From Nitrospira sp. (GTDB lineage: Bacteria; Nitrospirota; Nitrospiria; Nitrospirales; Nitrospiraceae), in contig JACOEL010000002.1 of assembly GCA_024998625.1 (NCBI GenBank), positions 186,001-250,000 of the forward strand: DNA of 64,000 bases, read 5' to 3'. The notes under the pieces are model-generated. The model was not told the DNA's origin and ran no database searches. It saw only the letters and a program-made list of their open reading frames with translations. Below are positions 30,051 to 41,034 of this stretch, piece after piece; position 1 is the first letter of the stretch; every line of letters starts with the position of its first letter. The translations under genes and the position numbers were made by a program.

Positions 30051-31202
30051 CTAGGCCTTAAAATGCTTGCTGAGGGTGAGTGCTTGCCGTTGATATGACG
30101 AGCCGAGTGCCGTTCCATATACCTGAGTCGGCACCGTGAGCATCCGATCATACACTACTTTGAAGAACGTTTGCCCGTCATGAATGAGGAACGGCACATC
30201 GTGCGGGCGGACTTCCAGGACCACTTGGGTGCCCCGCATCTTGCCGTCTCCATACCCGAAGCCCGGGTCGAAGAAGCCGGCATAGTGGGTGCGCAGTTCG
30301 CCGCAGGCTGCTTCGTAGGCGACCATCTCGGCGGCATAGCCCGGCGGCACCCGAATGCGTTCTTTGGACGCCAGGATATAAAACTCCTCCGGTTCCAGGA
30401 GGAGGCTTTCCTGTCGGTGCCGTTTCAGCGGTTCCCAGAAGTCCAGGGCCGCATAATGTCCAATTTTGGCCAGATCGATGACGTGGCTGTTTTTCTTGGC
30501 CCGGTAGCCGATGATCGCATCTTCCCGTGCACTTCCAGTGAGGTCGATCCGCAAGAAGAGACCGCGATCTGTGCGGAATTCATTTTGGGGGAGCGCCTTC
30601 GGGGGCGAAGCATTATGAAAGAGCAGTGGATCGGTCCCATGCAGCTTCTGCAGGGTAGCGTCAGAGACCGTGGCATCGCCGCGCACGAAACGAATCTGAT
30701 TCAGGGAGTCACCCGTGCGCACCTTGATGGCGAAAGAGCGCGGCACGACTTCCAGATAGAGCGGGCCCCGGTAGCCGGCCCGGATTTCATCGAACCCCGC
30801 ATTTAAGTCGGTTACGACGCGGGTGAAGACATCCAGCCGTCCGGTGGTGCTTTTGGGATTGGCGCGTGCCCGGAGTGCGGCCGGTAGGTCCAGTTGTTCG
30901 AGGAGCGGGACCAGATACACATGGCCTTTCTCGAGGATGGCGCCCTGCGTGAGGTCCATCTCGTACATCACGAGATCGGACTGATAGAAGTCGAGTACGT
31001 TGAGACGGCTGCTGATAGCCGACAACTCAGGCAGGAAGCTGCTGATCAGCCGGTACGCTTTCTTTCCAAGCCGCAAGTCCAGGCTGGCCGGCTGGATTTG
31101 CCGGTCTTCGATCGGATGGTCCGATGTGATGGATCCACGGGCAATCAGTTGCGTGATGTGCTGGTACGGCAGAATCCCTTTTGTCGAAGCGGCACGGGTC
31201 AC
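30051..31202 (-). CDS. dcd: 2'-deoxycytidine 5'-triphosphate deaminase (long, duplicated form)
   Basis: IQPASLDLRLGKKAYRL, TVLDLNAGFDEI-like motif, HYAGFFDPGFGYG. Confidence 0.9.
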   Translation of the reverse strand: MTRAASTKGILPYQHITQLIARGSITSDHPIEDRQIQPASLDLRLGKKAYRLISSFLPELSAISSRLNVLDFYQSDLVMYEMDLTQGAILEKGHVYLVPLLEQLDLPAALRARANPKSTTGRLDVFTRVVTDLNAGFDEIRAGYRGPLYLEVVPRSFAIKVRTGDSLNQIRFVRGDATVSDATLQKLHGTDPLLFHNASPPKALPQNEFRTDRGLFLRIDLTGSAREDAIIGYRAKKNSHVIDLAKIGHYAALDFWEPLKRHRQESLLLEPEEFYILASKERIRVPPGYAAEMVAYEAACGELRTHYAGFFDPGFGYGDGKMRGTQVVLEVRPHDVPFLIHDGQTFFKVVYDRMLTVPTQVYGTALGSSYQRQALTLSKHFKA

Positions 31203-32332
31203 AGGTGTTCCCCTCCTCCGTCGCAGCCGTTTCCTGTGGAGGCCCAGGAAGGATGGGCACCGACCATCGGCAGTTCACGTCCTGGAGCGGAGCCAGGCTG
31301 GGGGTAGTGGAAGGTCCGATTCTCGTAATTTCTCAGCACGGCGCTGTCTTCATCCAAGTTGACCAGATAGTCCGCGGGCAGCAGTGGAATTTTGCCTCCA
31401 CCGCCGGGAGCATCGATGACGAAGTGGGGAACGCCCATGCCGCTGGTGTGGCCTTGCAGCGACTTGATGATCTTAAGGCCGGTTTCCACCGACGTCCGGA
31501 AATGATTCGTCCCCTTCGTCAGGTCGGCTTGATATAGGTAATAGGGCTTCACGCGTGCCAGTAACAACTGATGCATCAGACGCTTCATGATCTCCGGGTC
31601 GTCGTTGACCCCCTTCAGTAACACAGTCTGTGCACCGAGGGGAACCCCGGCATCGGCCAGCATCCCGCAGGCGCGTTTCACCTCCGGGGTCAGCTCGTCC
31701 GGGTGGTTGAAGTGCAGGTTCATATAAAACGGATGATATTTCTTGATGATGTCGCAGAGCTTCGGTGTGATGCGCTCCGGCAGGCTGCCTGGTACGCGTG
31801 TGCCGATCCGGATCAGTTCCAAGTGGGGAATGGTCCGGAGGGATTTGAGGATTCGTTCCAGCAGGTGATCGGGGAGCAGGAGCGGGTCCCCCCCCGACAA
31901 AATCACATCCCGCACTTCCTGATGGTCGCGAAGGTAGGCGATCGCCCGGTCCAGCTCCCCTTTTTTGAGGAAGCCTGGTTTGCCCACCAGCCGTTTGCGC
32001 GTGCAAAACCGGCAATAAATCGGGCACTGATTTGTCACCATCAAAAGGACGCGGTCGGGGTACCGGTGAACCAGGTGGGGCACAGGGCTCATCAGATCTT
32101 CCTCGAGCGGATCGTCTTCCGCATCCGCATCGGCCAGCTCTGCGCGATCGGGCACGACCTGTTTCCAGATCGCATCGCCCTTTTCCTTGATGGTGGCCAG
32201 CACGGTCGGCGTAATCCGCATGGGGTAGTCCCCCACGATGTCCTCGATTTCCTTCGGGTCGACGCCGAGCCGATCCGCCAAATCCTTCGGCTTGACCACG
32301 CTCTGAGCCAGAATACGTCTCCAGTCCTCCAC
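31199..32332 (-). CDS. KamA family radical SAM protein (lysine 2,3-aminomutase-like)
   Basis: CPIYCRFCTRKRLVG (CxxxCxxC), VILSGGDPLLLPD, DAPGGGGKIPLLP. Confidence 0.94.
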   Translation of the reverse strand: MEDWRRILAQSVVKPKDLADRLGVDPKEIEDIVGDYPMRITPTVLATIKEKGDAIWKQVVPDRAELADADAEDDPLEEDLMSPVPHLVHRYPDRVLLMVTNQCPIYCRFCTRKRLVGKPGFLKKGELDRAIAYLRDHQEVRDVILSGGDPLLLPDHLLERILKSLRTIPHLELIRIGTRVPGSLPERITPKLCDIIKKYHPFYMNLHFNHPDELTPEVKRACGMLADAGVPLGAQTVLLKGVNDDPEIMKRLMHQLLLARVKPYYLYQADLTKGTNHFRTSVETGLKIIKSLQGHTSGMGVPHFVIDAPGGGGKIPLLPADYLVNLDEDSAVLRNYENRTFHYPQPGSAPGRELPMVGAHPSWASTGNGCDGGGEHL

Positions 32333-32449
32333 GTCTCTATCCTTTCGCTGATACTGGTCTGGTTGATCGAGCCGTGCGGGCCGGCGCCTGCCCGAGGGAG
32401 CGGGGCCGGTCCGGGATCGGCGCTCGCGCTGCAGATCCGGGCGAAGTCC

Positions 32450-32695
32450 TCACGGGCGTGCCTTGTCGTATTGTGTGTGCAGGTGAGCAAGAATGTCGTG
32501 GGTTTCCGTCAGAACCGTGTCTCCGTCTTTCAGGACCGGGACATAGTATTGACCCGACACCTCGAAGACCTGTTTGCGCATCGGACGAAAGTCCGGAACT
32601 ACCACGTCTTCGTAGGAGAGTTTCAGTTCGTCCAGACGATCCCGAACGACCGCGCAATCCGGGCACCATTGGACATGATAGAGCGTGAGCGCCAT
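32450..32695 (-). CDS. glutaredoxin / GST N-terminal domain protein
   Basis: ALTLYHVQWCPDCAVVRDRLDEL, QYYVPVLKDGDTVLTETHDILAHL. Confidence 0.88.
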   Translation of the reverse strand: MALTLYHVQWCPDCAVVRDRLDELKLSYEDVVVPDFRPMRKQVFEVSGQYYVPVLKDGDTVLTETHDILAHLHTQYDKARP

Positions 32696-32770
32696 GTGTA
32701 CCTATGGGGAAAAAGGTTGAGTAGGCATCTGCCAACGAACCGGTTCTGCTGCAGCGATCATCAGGTTACC

Positions 32771-34375
32771 TTATGAAGCGACGTCTTGCGCGATGGCACA
32801 GGGCGCCATGATCGCGTCGACCATACCGTGGATGATTTTCTTATTGGCAGGGCAGAGGGTCGCGAGAATCCCGCCGAGTTCGGCCTTGTCGCCGACGACG
32901 AAATAGTAGGGGGATAAGCGGACTCTCCCGGACATCGGGACCACCGTGTCGCTCCGTTCGTCGAAATAGGACAACTCGAACAGGCGGCCCTTGTGAAATT
33001 CCTGGAGGACATACGGCGTCGTCGGGAACGCCCGGAGCGCCTGTTCCAATGCCGTGGCCCACTCGACCTGCGGCAGATCGTGCCCGATGGACACGCCACG
33101 GCTGCCCCAGGCCAGCTCAGAGAATCCTGATGGTTTGAGCACCAACTGGCGTTCTTTTTGGGTGGTCTGGGCCAAGCGCCGGAAGTCCGACACGGCGCGA
33201 CCGCTGATTGTGAGGTGCGGAATGACCGCGGAAGGAGGTACCGGCTGCGGGTCGAGGATCCAGGTTCTCGGCAGTAATCGTCGCAAGTTGATGGCGGTTT
33301 CGGGGCGTAATGCCTGTTCCCAAAACGGAGCCAGTTCCGGATGGTGAAACAGTCCGAACGCCAGCTTTTCTTCAAGCGCGGGTTTGTACGGCGGCGTGAC
33401 CGTCACCTGCCCCTTCTTGGCGGCATACATCACGAGTTCAGCCTTGGGGATATTCTTCAAGTCGAACAGTTCGAAAAAGCGGTAGAGCAACCCGATCGGC
33501 CGTGGTCCGGTGTCTTCCTGCAGAAACAGGCCCTCCTCCGAGAAATGAACCGCTCGTGGTTCGACACAGTAGGCCGGATACCCGATCTCGCGCAATCGCT
33601 GGGCCATCCATTCCATCTCCGCCCGGTATTCCTTGGCCTCATCGGAGACGACAATCGCCAGGCAGCCTTCCTGGTCTCCTTGCTGGGCGCGCAGCATGGC
33701 GGCGAAGCCTTGCAACATCCCGTCACGTCCTGCGATGAGGGGAGAACGTTCAGATGCCAGGCCTGGGGGCCGGTGTTCCATGGTGGACTGATCATCATAG
33801 GCGCGAGTCAGGCAACCAGTCAGGCCGATCCCGCCGGGTACCGAATCGAGCTCTGTGATCACCATGCCATCGGCGGTTGGAATCACGTCGGGTCGGATGA
33901 TGCCGGGAATGAGGGTGCGGAAACGGTTCATCCGGCTAAAGGTGATCAGCGATTCCGGCTTGCCCTGGTCGAGATAGGCCGCCACCCAGGCGGGCTGAGT
34001 TCCGCGGGTGCTGTCCTGATACAGCCGGTTTAGAGCCCGGTAGAAGGAGAGGAGGTCCTGTCCCAGTTGTTGAAAAAACGTGACGTCCGAAGAGGAGAGC
34101 GGAAAGGGTGTTGGCGACAGACGGAACCGTGGCGTTGGAATTGAGGAGTCGGTCGTTGCCGCGCCGTCGCCGGTTTCGGCCTGGCTGTAGACCCCGCCGT
34201 GAACGAGAGCATCACGAATTGCGAGACAACGTCGGCGGGCTTCGTCGGAGTTCAATGGCTCACGTGAATGTTGTGCCAGTGCCAATGCAATATCCTCGAG
34301 ACTCGCAGCGCAGTCGCATGCCTCGCACTCGCGTTTGGATTCGAGGTAGGCAAATCGTACCATGGCCTCTGACAC
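32771..34375 (-). CDS. conserved hypothetical, possibly ATP-grasp-like
   Basis: IRPDVIPTADGMVITELDSVPGGIGLTG and QLVLKPSGFSELAWGSRGVSIG look like ATP-grasp elements. Confidence 0.6.
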   Translation of the reverse strand: MSEAMVRFAYLESKRECEACDCAASLEDIALALAQHSREPLNSDEARRRCLAIRDALVHGGVYSQAETGDGAATTDSSIPTPRFRLSPTPFPLSSSDVTFFQQLGQDLLSFYRALNRLYQDSTRGTQPAWVAAYLDQGKPESLITFSRMNRFRTLIPGIIRPDVIPTADGMVITELDSVPGGIGLTGCLTRAYDDQSTMEHRPPGLASERSPLIAGRDGMLQGFAAMLRAQQGDQEGCLAIVVSDEAKEYRAEMEWMAQRLREIGYPAYCVEPRAVHFSEEGLFLQEDTGPRPIGLLYRFFELFDLKNIPKAELVMYAAKKGQVTVTPPYKPALEEKLAFGLFHHPELAPFWEQALRPETAINLRRLLPRTWILDPQPVPPSAVIPHLTISGRAVSDFRRLAQTTQKERQLVLKPSGFSELAWGSRGVSIGHDLPQVEWATALEQALRAFPTTPYVLQEFHKGRLFELSYFDERSDTVVPMSGRVRLSPYYFVVGDKAELGGILATLCPANKKIIHGMVDAIMAPCAIAQDVAS

Positions 34376-34512
34376 TGGTACAAGTCAGCGGAGCGCCGGA
34401 GCGGTTCGAAGAGCGACTCGTTACCGCTCCGTGAGAGCGCGGCAACGCGGGGGTGAACCGCTCCGAATAGTAGGCCCCTCAGCCTGTTAGTGCTACAATG
34501 TGCCCACAGCTC

Positions 34513-36015
34513 ATGACGAGTTCATTCGTGCCAATCGTCCCGACACATCTATCTCGTCCCGGGGGTGATGCTCTCCTGCAGATCGTGCCGAGTTCCGCCT
34601 GTCTCAGTTGCGATGTCTGTTGCCGGTTTCCGGAGCGGGACAGTTTCCTGCGGCCCTTCTTTACCGCCGACGAAATCAGGGCCGCAACTGCGGCGGGGCT
34701 TGCCCCTGCGCTGTTTCCAAACCCCGATGGCTCACAAATCGATCTGACGCCGAATCCGGAAGGGGACGGGTACGTCTGTCCGGCCTTCGATTCCGCCACG
34801 TCGCGCTGTCGTATCTATGAGGTCCGTCCCCTCGATTGCCGGCTCTATCCGTTTGCCTTGATGTGGGATGCCATGCATGAGCAGGTGTTGTTGGGATGGG
34901 ATACGAAGTGTCCGTATATGAGGGACCAGTCTTCACCGCTCGTGGCTCAGGCTGCCGACGCAGTTGCCGGATGGATCGAGCAGGATGCCAGGGTGGAGAC
35001 GCTTATGCGGTATCCCAGGCTCATCGGGCGATTTCAGGAAGACGTGATCGTGTTGCGGCCGCTTGAACGCGTGACCGAACGGTTGCAGCAGGGGCGGATG
35101 CGGGTGAAGACGCAGGCCCTCACGCTCGGAGATCGGGGGCGCATGGAAGCGGCGCTCGCCGTTAGCACCGGTGTTCAGGGAACGCCGCTCGCCGCCGCTT
35201 CCTTCGCCTACCATTACATCTGGCGGCATCGCGTGACCTATTCCTGGACCGTTCTCCACGACCATCTCTGTGTGTTCGCCGACTGCCCTGATGGCCTGTT
35301 CATGGCCCTGCCGCCGCTTGGGACAGGCCCTCTCGCGCAGCCGTTGGCCGAGGCTTTTCGTTTCATGCGTGAGCGGAACGGCGGTTCCCGGGTCACGCGG
35401 GTCGAGAATGTGTCGGAGGCCTGTGTCGATGAAGTTCGCGCACTGGGCTACCGTGTGACGGAGAAAGAGCCCGACTATCTCTACGTCGCATCGGCTCTGT
35501 CCGACTTGTCCGGCGCGTCGTTTAAATCCCCGCGCGCCGCGTGTAATCGATTTATGCGGGAACGGGGCGGGACGCTTGAGCCCTATGAGCCGCGGGACGA
35601 AAGAGCCTGTGTCAGCTTGTTTCATGAATGGCGGGAACAGAAGCGGCCGGCCGGCTCCGATGGCTGGGCCTGTGCGCTGTTGGAGGATGCCGCCGGCGCG
35701 CATGAGGCGGCATTGTCTGACGCTGCCGAACTTGGGCTCACCGGCGCAGTGGTTCGGGTTGGGGGCCGTATTCGGGCCTATACGATGGGGCTGTGGCTCA
35801 ACCCGTCGGTGTTTTGTGTATTGCTGGAAGTCGCCGATCGGGATATTGTGGGGCTGGGGCCGTTTGTGTTTCGTGAATTCTGTCGCCAAGTTCGCGCGAA
35901 AGGGGCATGTTGGATCAACACGATGGATGATTCCGGCCTGCCAAGTCTGGCCCGTTCCAAGCGGTGGTATCATCCCGCACGATTGTTGCCGAACTACATT
36001 GTGACGGAGTCCTGA
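34513..36015 (+). CDS. YkgJ-type cysteine-cluster protein fused to DUF2156/GNAT-like domain
   Basis: CLSCDVCCRFPERDSFLRPFF...SRCRIYEVRPLDCRLYPF plus C-terminal phosphatidylglycerol-lysyltransferase-like region. Confidence 0.8.
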   Translation: MTSSFVPIVPTHLSRPGGDALLQIVPSSACLSCDVCCRFPERDSFLRPFFTADEIRAATAAGLAPALFPNPDGSQIDLTPNPEGDGYVCPAFDSATSRCRIYEVRPLDCRLYPFALMWDAMHEQVLLGWDTKCPYMRDQSSPLVAQAADAVAGWIEQDARVETLMRYPRLIGRFQEDVIVLRPLERVTERLQQGRMRVKTQALTLGDRGRMEAALAVSTGVQGTPLAAASFAYHYIWRHRVTYSWTVLHDHLCVFADCPDGLFMALPPLGTGPLAQPLAEAFRFMRERNGGSRVTRVENVSEACVDEVRALGYRVTEKEPDYLYVASALSDLSGASFKSPRAACNRFMRERGGTLEPYEPRDERACVSLFHEWREQKRPAGSDGWACALLEDAAGAHEAALSDAAELGLTGAVVRVGGRIRAYTMGLWLNPSVFCVLLEVADRDIVGLGPFVFREFCRQVRAKGACWINTMDDSGLPSLARSKRWYHPARLLPNYIVTES

Positions 36016-36017
36016 GT

Positions 36018-39000
36018 ATGGTCGCCTCGCTTCCTGCCGGTTCCCCGCGTCGGTCCTATCCCTGGTTGCCTATCCTGATCGTCGGCGTGACCATTGTGGC
36101 GCTTGTGATCGGCGTGGTGATGCTCCGTTCCATTGAAGTGCGAATGGTCGAGGCGACCGGAGAAAATCTCACCCTGGCTTCCGCTGAAATTGCGGACAAG
36201 CTCGATCGGTTGTTGTTCGAACGTCATGCCGATGTTCGCATGATGGCTCGAGCCTTCTCGAATAGCGCTCTCGACAAAAAATATATCAACGAATACTTGC
36301 AGTGGATGAAGGAAACCTATGCGCCGGTCTACCTCTGGCTGGGCGTGACGGACGCCCATGGGCGGATGGTGGCGGCGACGGACTCCTCCGTGATCGGCCA
36401 GGACTACAGTCGGAGCGGCTGGTTCGACCGGGTGCGGCAGACCGGAACCGTGCAGGTGGACGAAGTCGAGATCCATGAATCGAATCATAAGATCGAGTCC
36501 GTGGCCTTTACAGCCCCCATTCTGAGTGTCAGCGGCCAGTTTCTCGGGGCCGTGACGACCCGTATCGGACTGCCGATGCTGGAGGATGTCCTCATTGAAA
36601 CGGTTCGTGAAATTCAACATACGGATGGCTCTGCCGGCCCCTTTGAGTATCAATTCCTGACGAAAGCCGGTGTGGTGTTTGTGGATTCGGCTTTCTCCGG
36701 TATCGATCGGGTGAATCTCACAGAATTGGGGTTGCCTTCGGTGCTGTTGAGCCGGTCCGGCAAGGCGGGGTACGTCGAAGAAATGCATGTTCGCCGTCAC
36801 GTCCCGGTCGTCACGGGCTATTCCCAAACCAAGGGATATAGCGACTATTCTGGCTTGCAGTGGACGATCCTGCTGCGGATGGATCGCGACCTCATTCTTC
36901 TGCCGATTCGAGCCATGATGTGGAAGCTGGGCATGGCCGGCGTCGTCGTGTGGCTTCCGATGGTCGGCCTGTTGCTCTGGGCCACGGGTCGATTGCGAGA
37001 ACAGCATCGGCAGGCGCAGCAGGAAAGTGAATGGGCGCGGGCGGCGGAGGCCGCGTTGTTGCAGAGTCAGGAACGTAACCGGGTCATCGTCGATACGGCG
37101 CTGGACGCCGTGATTTCTATGGATGCGGGCGGCATCATTACGGATTGGAATGCTCAGGCGGTCAATATTTTCGGGTGGGAGCGGGAGGAAGCGCTTGGGC
37201 GCCGTGTGTCCGAGACGGTCATTCCTCTTCGCGATCGGGAAGCGCATGAGCGCGGGTTGCGCCATTTCCTGGATACGGGGCAGGGCGCACTCCTCAATCG
37301 ACGGATTGAGATGATGGGCTCTCACCGCGACGGCCATGAGTTTCCCGTTGAAATCACCATTTCCCCTGCCCGGTTGGGCGATGCCTATATTTTCAGCGCG
37401 TTCATCAGGGATATTACGGCCCGGAAACGGACCGAGCGTCAACTCGCATCTCAGTATGCGGTCACACGCGTCCTGGCGGAATCGCGAACGCTGGAAGAAG
37501 CGGGACCGAAGATCCTGCAGGCCATCTGCGAAAGTCTCGAGTGGGAGTTGGGAATATTCTGGCGGCTGGACCGGCAGGGAAGCGTACTGCGTTGCCTCGA
37601 TGTCTGGCAGTCGCCTGCGCTGAATGCCGAAGAGTTTGTATTGGACACCTGGCAACATACCTTTGCGATCGGCAAGGGCCTCCCCGGGCGGATTTGGCAG
37701 GCCGGGGAACCGACGTGGATTAAGGACGTGGTCCAGGAGGCCAACTTTCCCCGTGCCGGTGCCGCTAGGAGAGTGGGCTTGCACGGGGCGTTCGGATTTC
37801 CCGTCCGGGTGGGCACTGAAGTGGAGGGCGTGATCGAGTTATTCCGGCGTGAGATCAAACAGCCGGACGAGCAGCTGCTGAAGATGGTGGCCGATGTCGG
37901 ATTGAAAATCGGTCAGTTCGGCGAACGCGCGCGGGCCGAGGATGCGCTGCGGCGCACGGAAGCGCAACTCCAGCAGTCGCAAAAGATGGAAGCCGTCGGA
38001 CGGCTGGCCGGCGGCGTGGCGCACGACTTCAACAACATGCTGACGGTGATTCGTGGATACAGCGAACTGGTATTGAGCCGCCTGGCGCCCACGGACGGGT
38101 TTCGGAAGGAACTCGAGGAAGTGAAGAAGGCGGCGGATCGCGCCTCCGGTCTCACCGGCCAGCTGTTGGCGTTCAGTCGCCGCCAATTCATTGCGCCGAA
38201 AGTGCTGGATCTGAATTCGGTGATCCACAATATGGAAGGCATGTTGCGGCGGTTGCTCGGCGAGGACATCGTCGAGCTCTGCACGGTGCTGGACCCGGGG
38301 TTGGGGCAGTTGAAGGCGGACCCCGGTCAGGTGGAGCAGGTCATCATGAACCTTGCGGTGAATGCCCGCGATGCCATGCCGAACGGTGGCCGCCTCACGG
38401 TGGAAACCAGCAATGTGCAGTTCGGGCAACGCAGGAACCGTCCGCCGATGGGCGCCGAGCCCGGTTCTTATGTCGCGTTGATTGTGCGCGATACGGGCCA
38501 CGGCATGGACGAGGATACACAGTCGCACGTCTTCGAGCCGTTTTTTACAACCAAAGAGAAGGGCAAAGGCACAGGGCTCGGTCTGTCGACGGTCTATGGC
38601 ATCGTCAAGCAAAGCGGCGGCTGTATCGAGGTTGAGAGCAAGCCGGGACGCGGGGCGACCTTTAAGATTTACTTCCCGCGTGTGGAACCGGCCACAACGG
38701 AGACCGAATCCGTCGCAGTCGGAGGGGACTCGGTCAGAGGGCGCGAGACGGTCTTGTTGGTGGAGGATGAGCCGGGTGTCCGACGGTTGGTGAATGAAAC
38801 GCTACGCTTGCATGGATATACGGTGCTCGAAGCCCGGCACGGGATTGAAGCGTTGCTCACCGGCGCCAAACATGCCGGTCCGATCCATTTGCTGCTGACG
38901 GATGTGGTCATGCCGCAAATGAGCGGACCGGAAGTCGCCGAAAAACTCGCGACGGTTCGTCCGGAGGTCAAAGTGCTGTACATGTCGGGTTATCCGGATC

Positions 39001-39119
39001 ACCCGGCCTTTTCCAAGGGAGGGATCGACACCGAGCATTCCTTCCTGCAGAAGCCCTTCACGCCCACGACTCTGGCGCAAAAGGTTCGAGAAGTGCTCGA
39101 TGGATCGAAAGTCGCCTGA
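36018..39119 (+). CDS. membrane hybrid histidine kinase (Cache, PAS, GAF, HisKA, HATPase, receiver)
   Basis: [53 protein letters not shown]. Confidence 0.94.
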   Translation: MVASLPAGSPRRSYPWLPILIVGVTIVALVIGVVMLRSIEVRMVEATGENLTLASAEIADKLDRLLFERHADVRMMARAFSNSALDKKYINEYLQWMKETYAPVYLWLGVTDAHGRMVAATDSSVIGQDYSRSGWFDRVRQTGTVQVDEVEIHESNHKIESVAFTAPILSVSGQFLGAVTTRIGLPMLEDVLIETVREIQHTDGSAGPFEYQFLTKAGVVFVDSAFSGIDRVNLTELGLPSVLLSRSGKAGYVEEMHVRRHVPVVTGYSQTKGYSDYSGLQWTILLRMDRDLILLPIRAMMWKLGMAGVVVWLPMVGLLLWATGRLREQHRQAQQESEWARAAEAALLQSQERNRVIVDTALDAVISMDAGGIITDWNAQAVNIFGWEREEALGRRVSETVIPLRDREAHERGLRHFLDTGQGALLNRRIEMMGSHRDGHEFPVEITISPARLGDAYIFSAFIRDITARKRTERQLASQYAVTRVLAESRTLEEAGPKILQAICESLEWELGIFWRLDRQGSVLRCLDVWQSPALNAEEFVLDTWQHTFAIGKGLPGRIWQAGEPTWIKDVVQEANFPRAGAARRVGLHGAFGFPVRVGTEVEGVIELFRREIKQPDEQLLKMVADVGLKIGQFGERARAEDALRRTEAQLQQSQKMEAVGRLAGGVAHDFNNMLTVIRGYSELVLSRLAPTDGFRKELEEVKKAADRASGLTGQLLAFSRRQFIAPKVLDLNSVIHNMEGMLRRLLGEDIVELCTVLDPGLGQLKADPGQVEQVIMNLAVNARDAMPNGGRLTVETSNVQFGQRRNRPPMGAEPGSYVALIVRDTGHGMDEDTQSHVFEPFFTTKEKGKGTGLGLSTVYGIVKQSGGCIEVESKPGRGATFKIYFPRVEPATTETESVAVGGDSVRGRETVLLVEDEPGVRRLVNETLRLHGYTVLEARHGIEALLTGAKHAGPIHLLLTDVVMPQMSGPEVAEKLATVRPEVKVLYMSGYPDHPAFSKGGIDTEHSFLQKPFTPTTLAQKVREVLDGSKVA

Positions 39120-39238
39120 CCGCAGCGTACAAGCGCGCGGGTCTACCGCTGTGCTCAGCCGGCTGCTTGAACTTCCCGCTCGTTTCCGTTTATCGTGGCG
39201 CACCATGCAGGTTATTCAATTCAATTAGGAGTGTCGGA

Positions 39239-40078
39239 ATGAGCGAAGGGCGAACGGCAGCGGCGACGAAAGGGCAGGAACAGGAGATCGATCGGTATCG
39301 GATCGCGCGCGAGCCGTTTTATGCCGAGGTGCGGGGCGAGGTCGGGCTGTTCACGATTGCAGCCCAGAGTCGTATGCCGGTGATGCTGAAGGGGCCGACG
39401 GGATGCGGGAAGACGCGCTTCGTTCAGCACATGGCTTATCGCCTGGGGCGCCCGCTCATTACCGTGGCCTGCCATGAAGATCTCACGGCCTCCGATCTGG
39501 TCGGCCGGTATCTGTTGAAGGGGCAGGAAACGGTCTGGATGGATGGCCCGCTGACCCTCGGCGTCAAGCAGGGGGCCATCGTGTATCTGGACGAGATCGT
39601 GGAGGCCAGAAAAGACACCACCGTCATTATCCATCCCTTGAGTGACGACCGGCGCCTGCTGCCGATCGAGAAGAAGGGGCAAGTCATTGAAGCGGTCGAT
39701 GATTTCATGCTCGTGATTTCCTACAACCCTGGCTACCAAAGTATTCTGAAAGATCTCAAACAGAGCACCAAGCAACGGTTCATGGCGATCGAGTTCGACT
39801 ACCCCTTGCCCGATGTCGAGAGCCGGGTGGTGGCGCATGAAGCCGGCGTGAGCCTCGAGGTTGCGCAGCGCCTCGTCAAGATCGCGGAAAAAGTTCGAAA
39901 CCTCAAGAATCACGGATTGGAAGAGGGCGTGAGCACCAGGCTGCTGATCTATGCGGCCACGTTGATCAGGCAGGGCGTACCGGCTGACCAAGCCTGTGAT
40001 GTCGCCATTGCCCGTCCTATCACCGATGATCCGGACATGTTGCGCAGCATCATCGAAGTCGTGAAGGCGATATTCTGA
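39239..40078 (+). CDS. cbbQ: CbbQ/NirQ/NorQ-type AAA+ ATPase
   Basis: [58 protein letters not shown]. Confidence 0.92.
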   Translation: MSEGRTAAATKGQEQEIDRYRIAREPFYAEVRGEVGLFTIAAQSRMPVMLKGPTGCGKTRFVQHMAYRLGRPLITVACHEDLTASDLVGRYLLKGQETVWMDGPLTLGVKQGAIVYLDEIVEARKDTTVIIHPLSDDRRLLPIEKKGQVIEAVDDFMLVISYNPGYQSILKDLKQSTKQRFMAIEFDYPLPDVESRVVAHEAGVSLEVAQRLVKIAEKVRNLKNHGLEEGVSTRLLIYAATLIRQGVPADQACDVAIARPITDDPDMLRSIIEVVKAIF

Positions 40079-40142
40079 CGCATCCGCCCGCTGTGACGCG
40101 GTGAGGCGGTGTTTGCAGGAGCTCGGCGACCAACCACACCCC

Positions 40143-40460
40143 ATGCGAGAGCGCCAGGCCACTGAACCCGAACAGGCCGTTCGTGCCACCTCCGAGGGCG
40201 TGACCATTTCAATTCATGTGCAACCGAAAGCCTCCCGCAGTGAATGTGCGGGGCTGCATGGGCCCGCGGTGAAGATTCGCATCGCGGCGCCGCCGGCTGA
40301 CGGCGCGGCGAATGCCGAATTGTGCCGGTTTCTCGCCCGTCGCTGCGATGTGCCGTTAAGCGCGGTCCAGATCCTGAGCGGCGCGGGAAGTCGTCAGAAA
40401 CGCGTGTTGGTCAAGGGGCGATCGGTGGAACAGGTGCGCGTACAGCTTCACCTGGAATGA
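40143..40460 (+). CDS. DUF167 (YggU) family protein
   Basis: SIHVQPKASRSECAGLHGPAVKIRIAAPPADGAANAEL. Confidence 0.9.
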   Translation: MRERQATEPEQAVRATSEGVTISIHVQPKASRSECAGLHGPAVKIRIAAPPADGAANAELCRFLARRCDVPLSAVQILSGAGSRQKRVLVKGRSVEQVRVQLHLE

Positions 40461-40520
40461 CATGAGCGGCGGATGGGTCGCCAGCCTCTGCTTTCCGGAG
40501 GCGTCGCCCGAGGGAAACGC

Positions 40521-40994
40521 ATGCGAGGTAATCGGATGACTATGACGGGGCAGACAGGTCCAGTCCGGCGGGGAAACCCCTGGTGTTCGATACTGTTGAT
40601 CGCGATCGGTTTGACGGCCTGTGCCGGGCCAGAGCCCATCCTGAAATCCAACACGCGCATACAGCTGTATGGCAAAGACCAGGCTGAACGTGACGTGGCG
40701 GTGTGTGGCGAAAAAGCGGAACGCGCCGGGTTGCAGCATGGGACCAATCGGAGCGGGAATGCCAGCGCCGGCGCGACGTTGGGTATTGTCGGCGGGGCGG
40801 CGGTGGGAGCGTCCACAGGGTTGATCGGCGGGCCGACGGGTATCGCCATCGGGGCGGCGGCAGGTGGCGCCGTCGGGGGCGTGTTGGGTTTCCTTGCCGG
40901 GACCTATAAACCACTGCAACCGCAGCCGGACTATGCGGACTTCGTTGAACGCTGTCTCAAAGAAAAAGGATATGAGACGACCGGTTGGCAATAA
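40521..40994 (+). CDS. glycine-zipper lipoprotein
   Basis: Lipobox LTACAGPEP; glycine-zipper GATLGIVGGAAVGASTGLIGGPTGIAIGAAAGGAVGGVLG. Confidence 0.75.
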   Translation: MRGNRMTMTGQTGPVRRGNPWCSILLIAIGLTACAGPEPILKSNTRIQLYGKDQAERDVAVCGEKAERAGLQHGTNRSGNASAGATLGIVGGAAVGASTGLIGGPTGIAIGAAAGGAVGGVLGFLAGTYKPLQPQPDYADFVERCLKEKGYETTGWQ

Positions 40995-41034
40995 CGACGC
41001 ATCTGATTTTCTGAGCGTGCACAGGCCGGATCGA

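Noticed and set aside
34933-35973. 346-aa minus-strand ORF
   Set aside because: Antisense to the YkgJ-DUF2156 fusion; no domain features.
35994-37784. 596-aa minus-strand ORF
   Set aside because: Antisense to the hybrid histidine kinase at 36018; composition typical of high-GC antisense frames.
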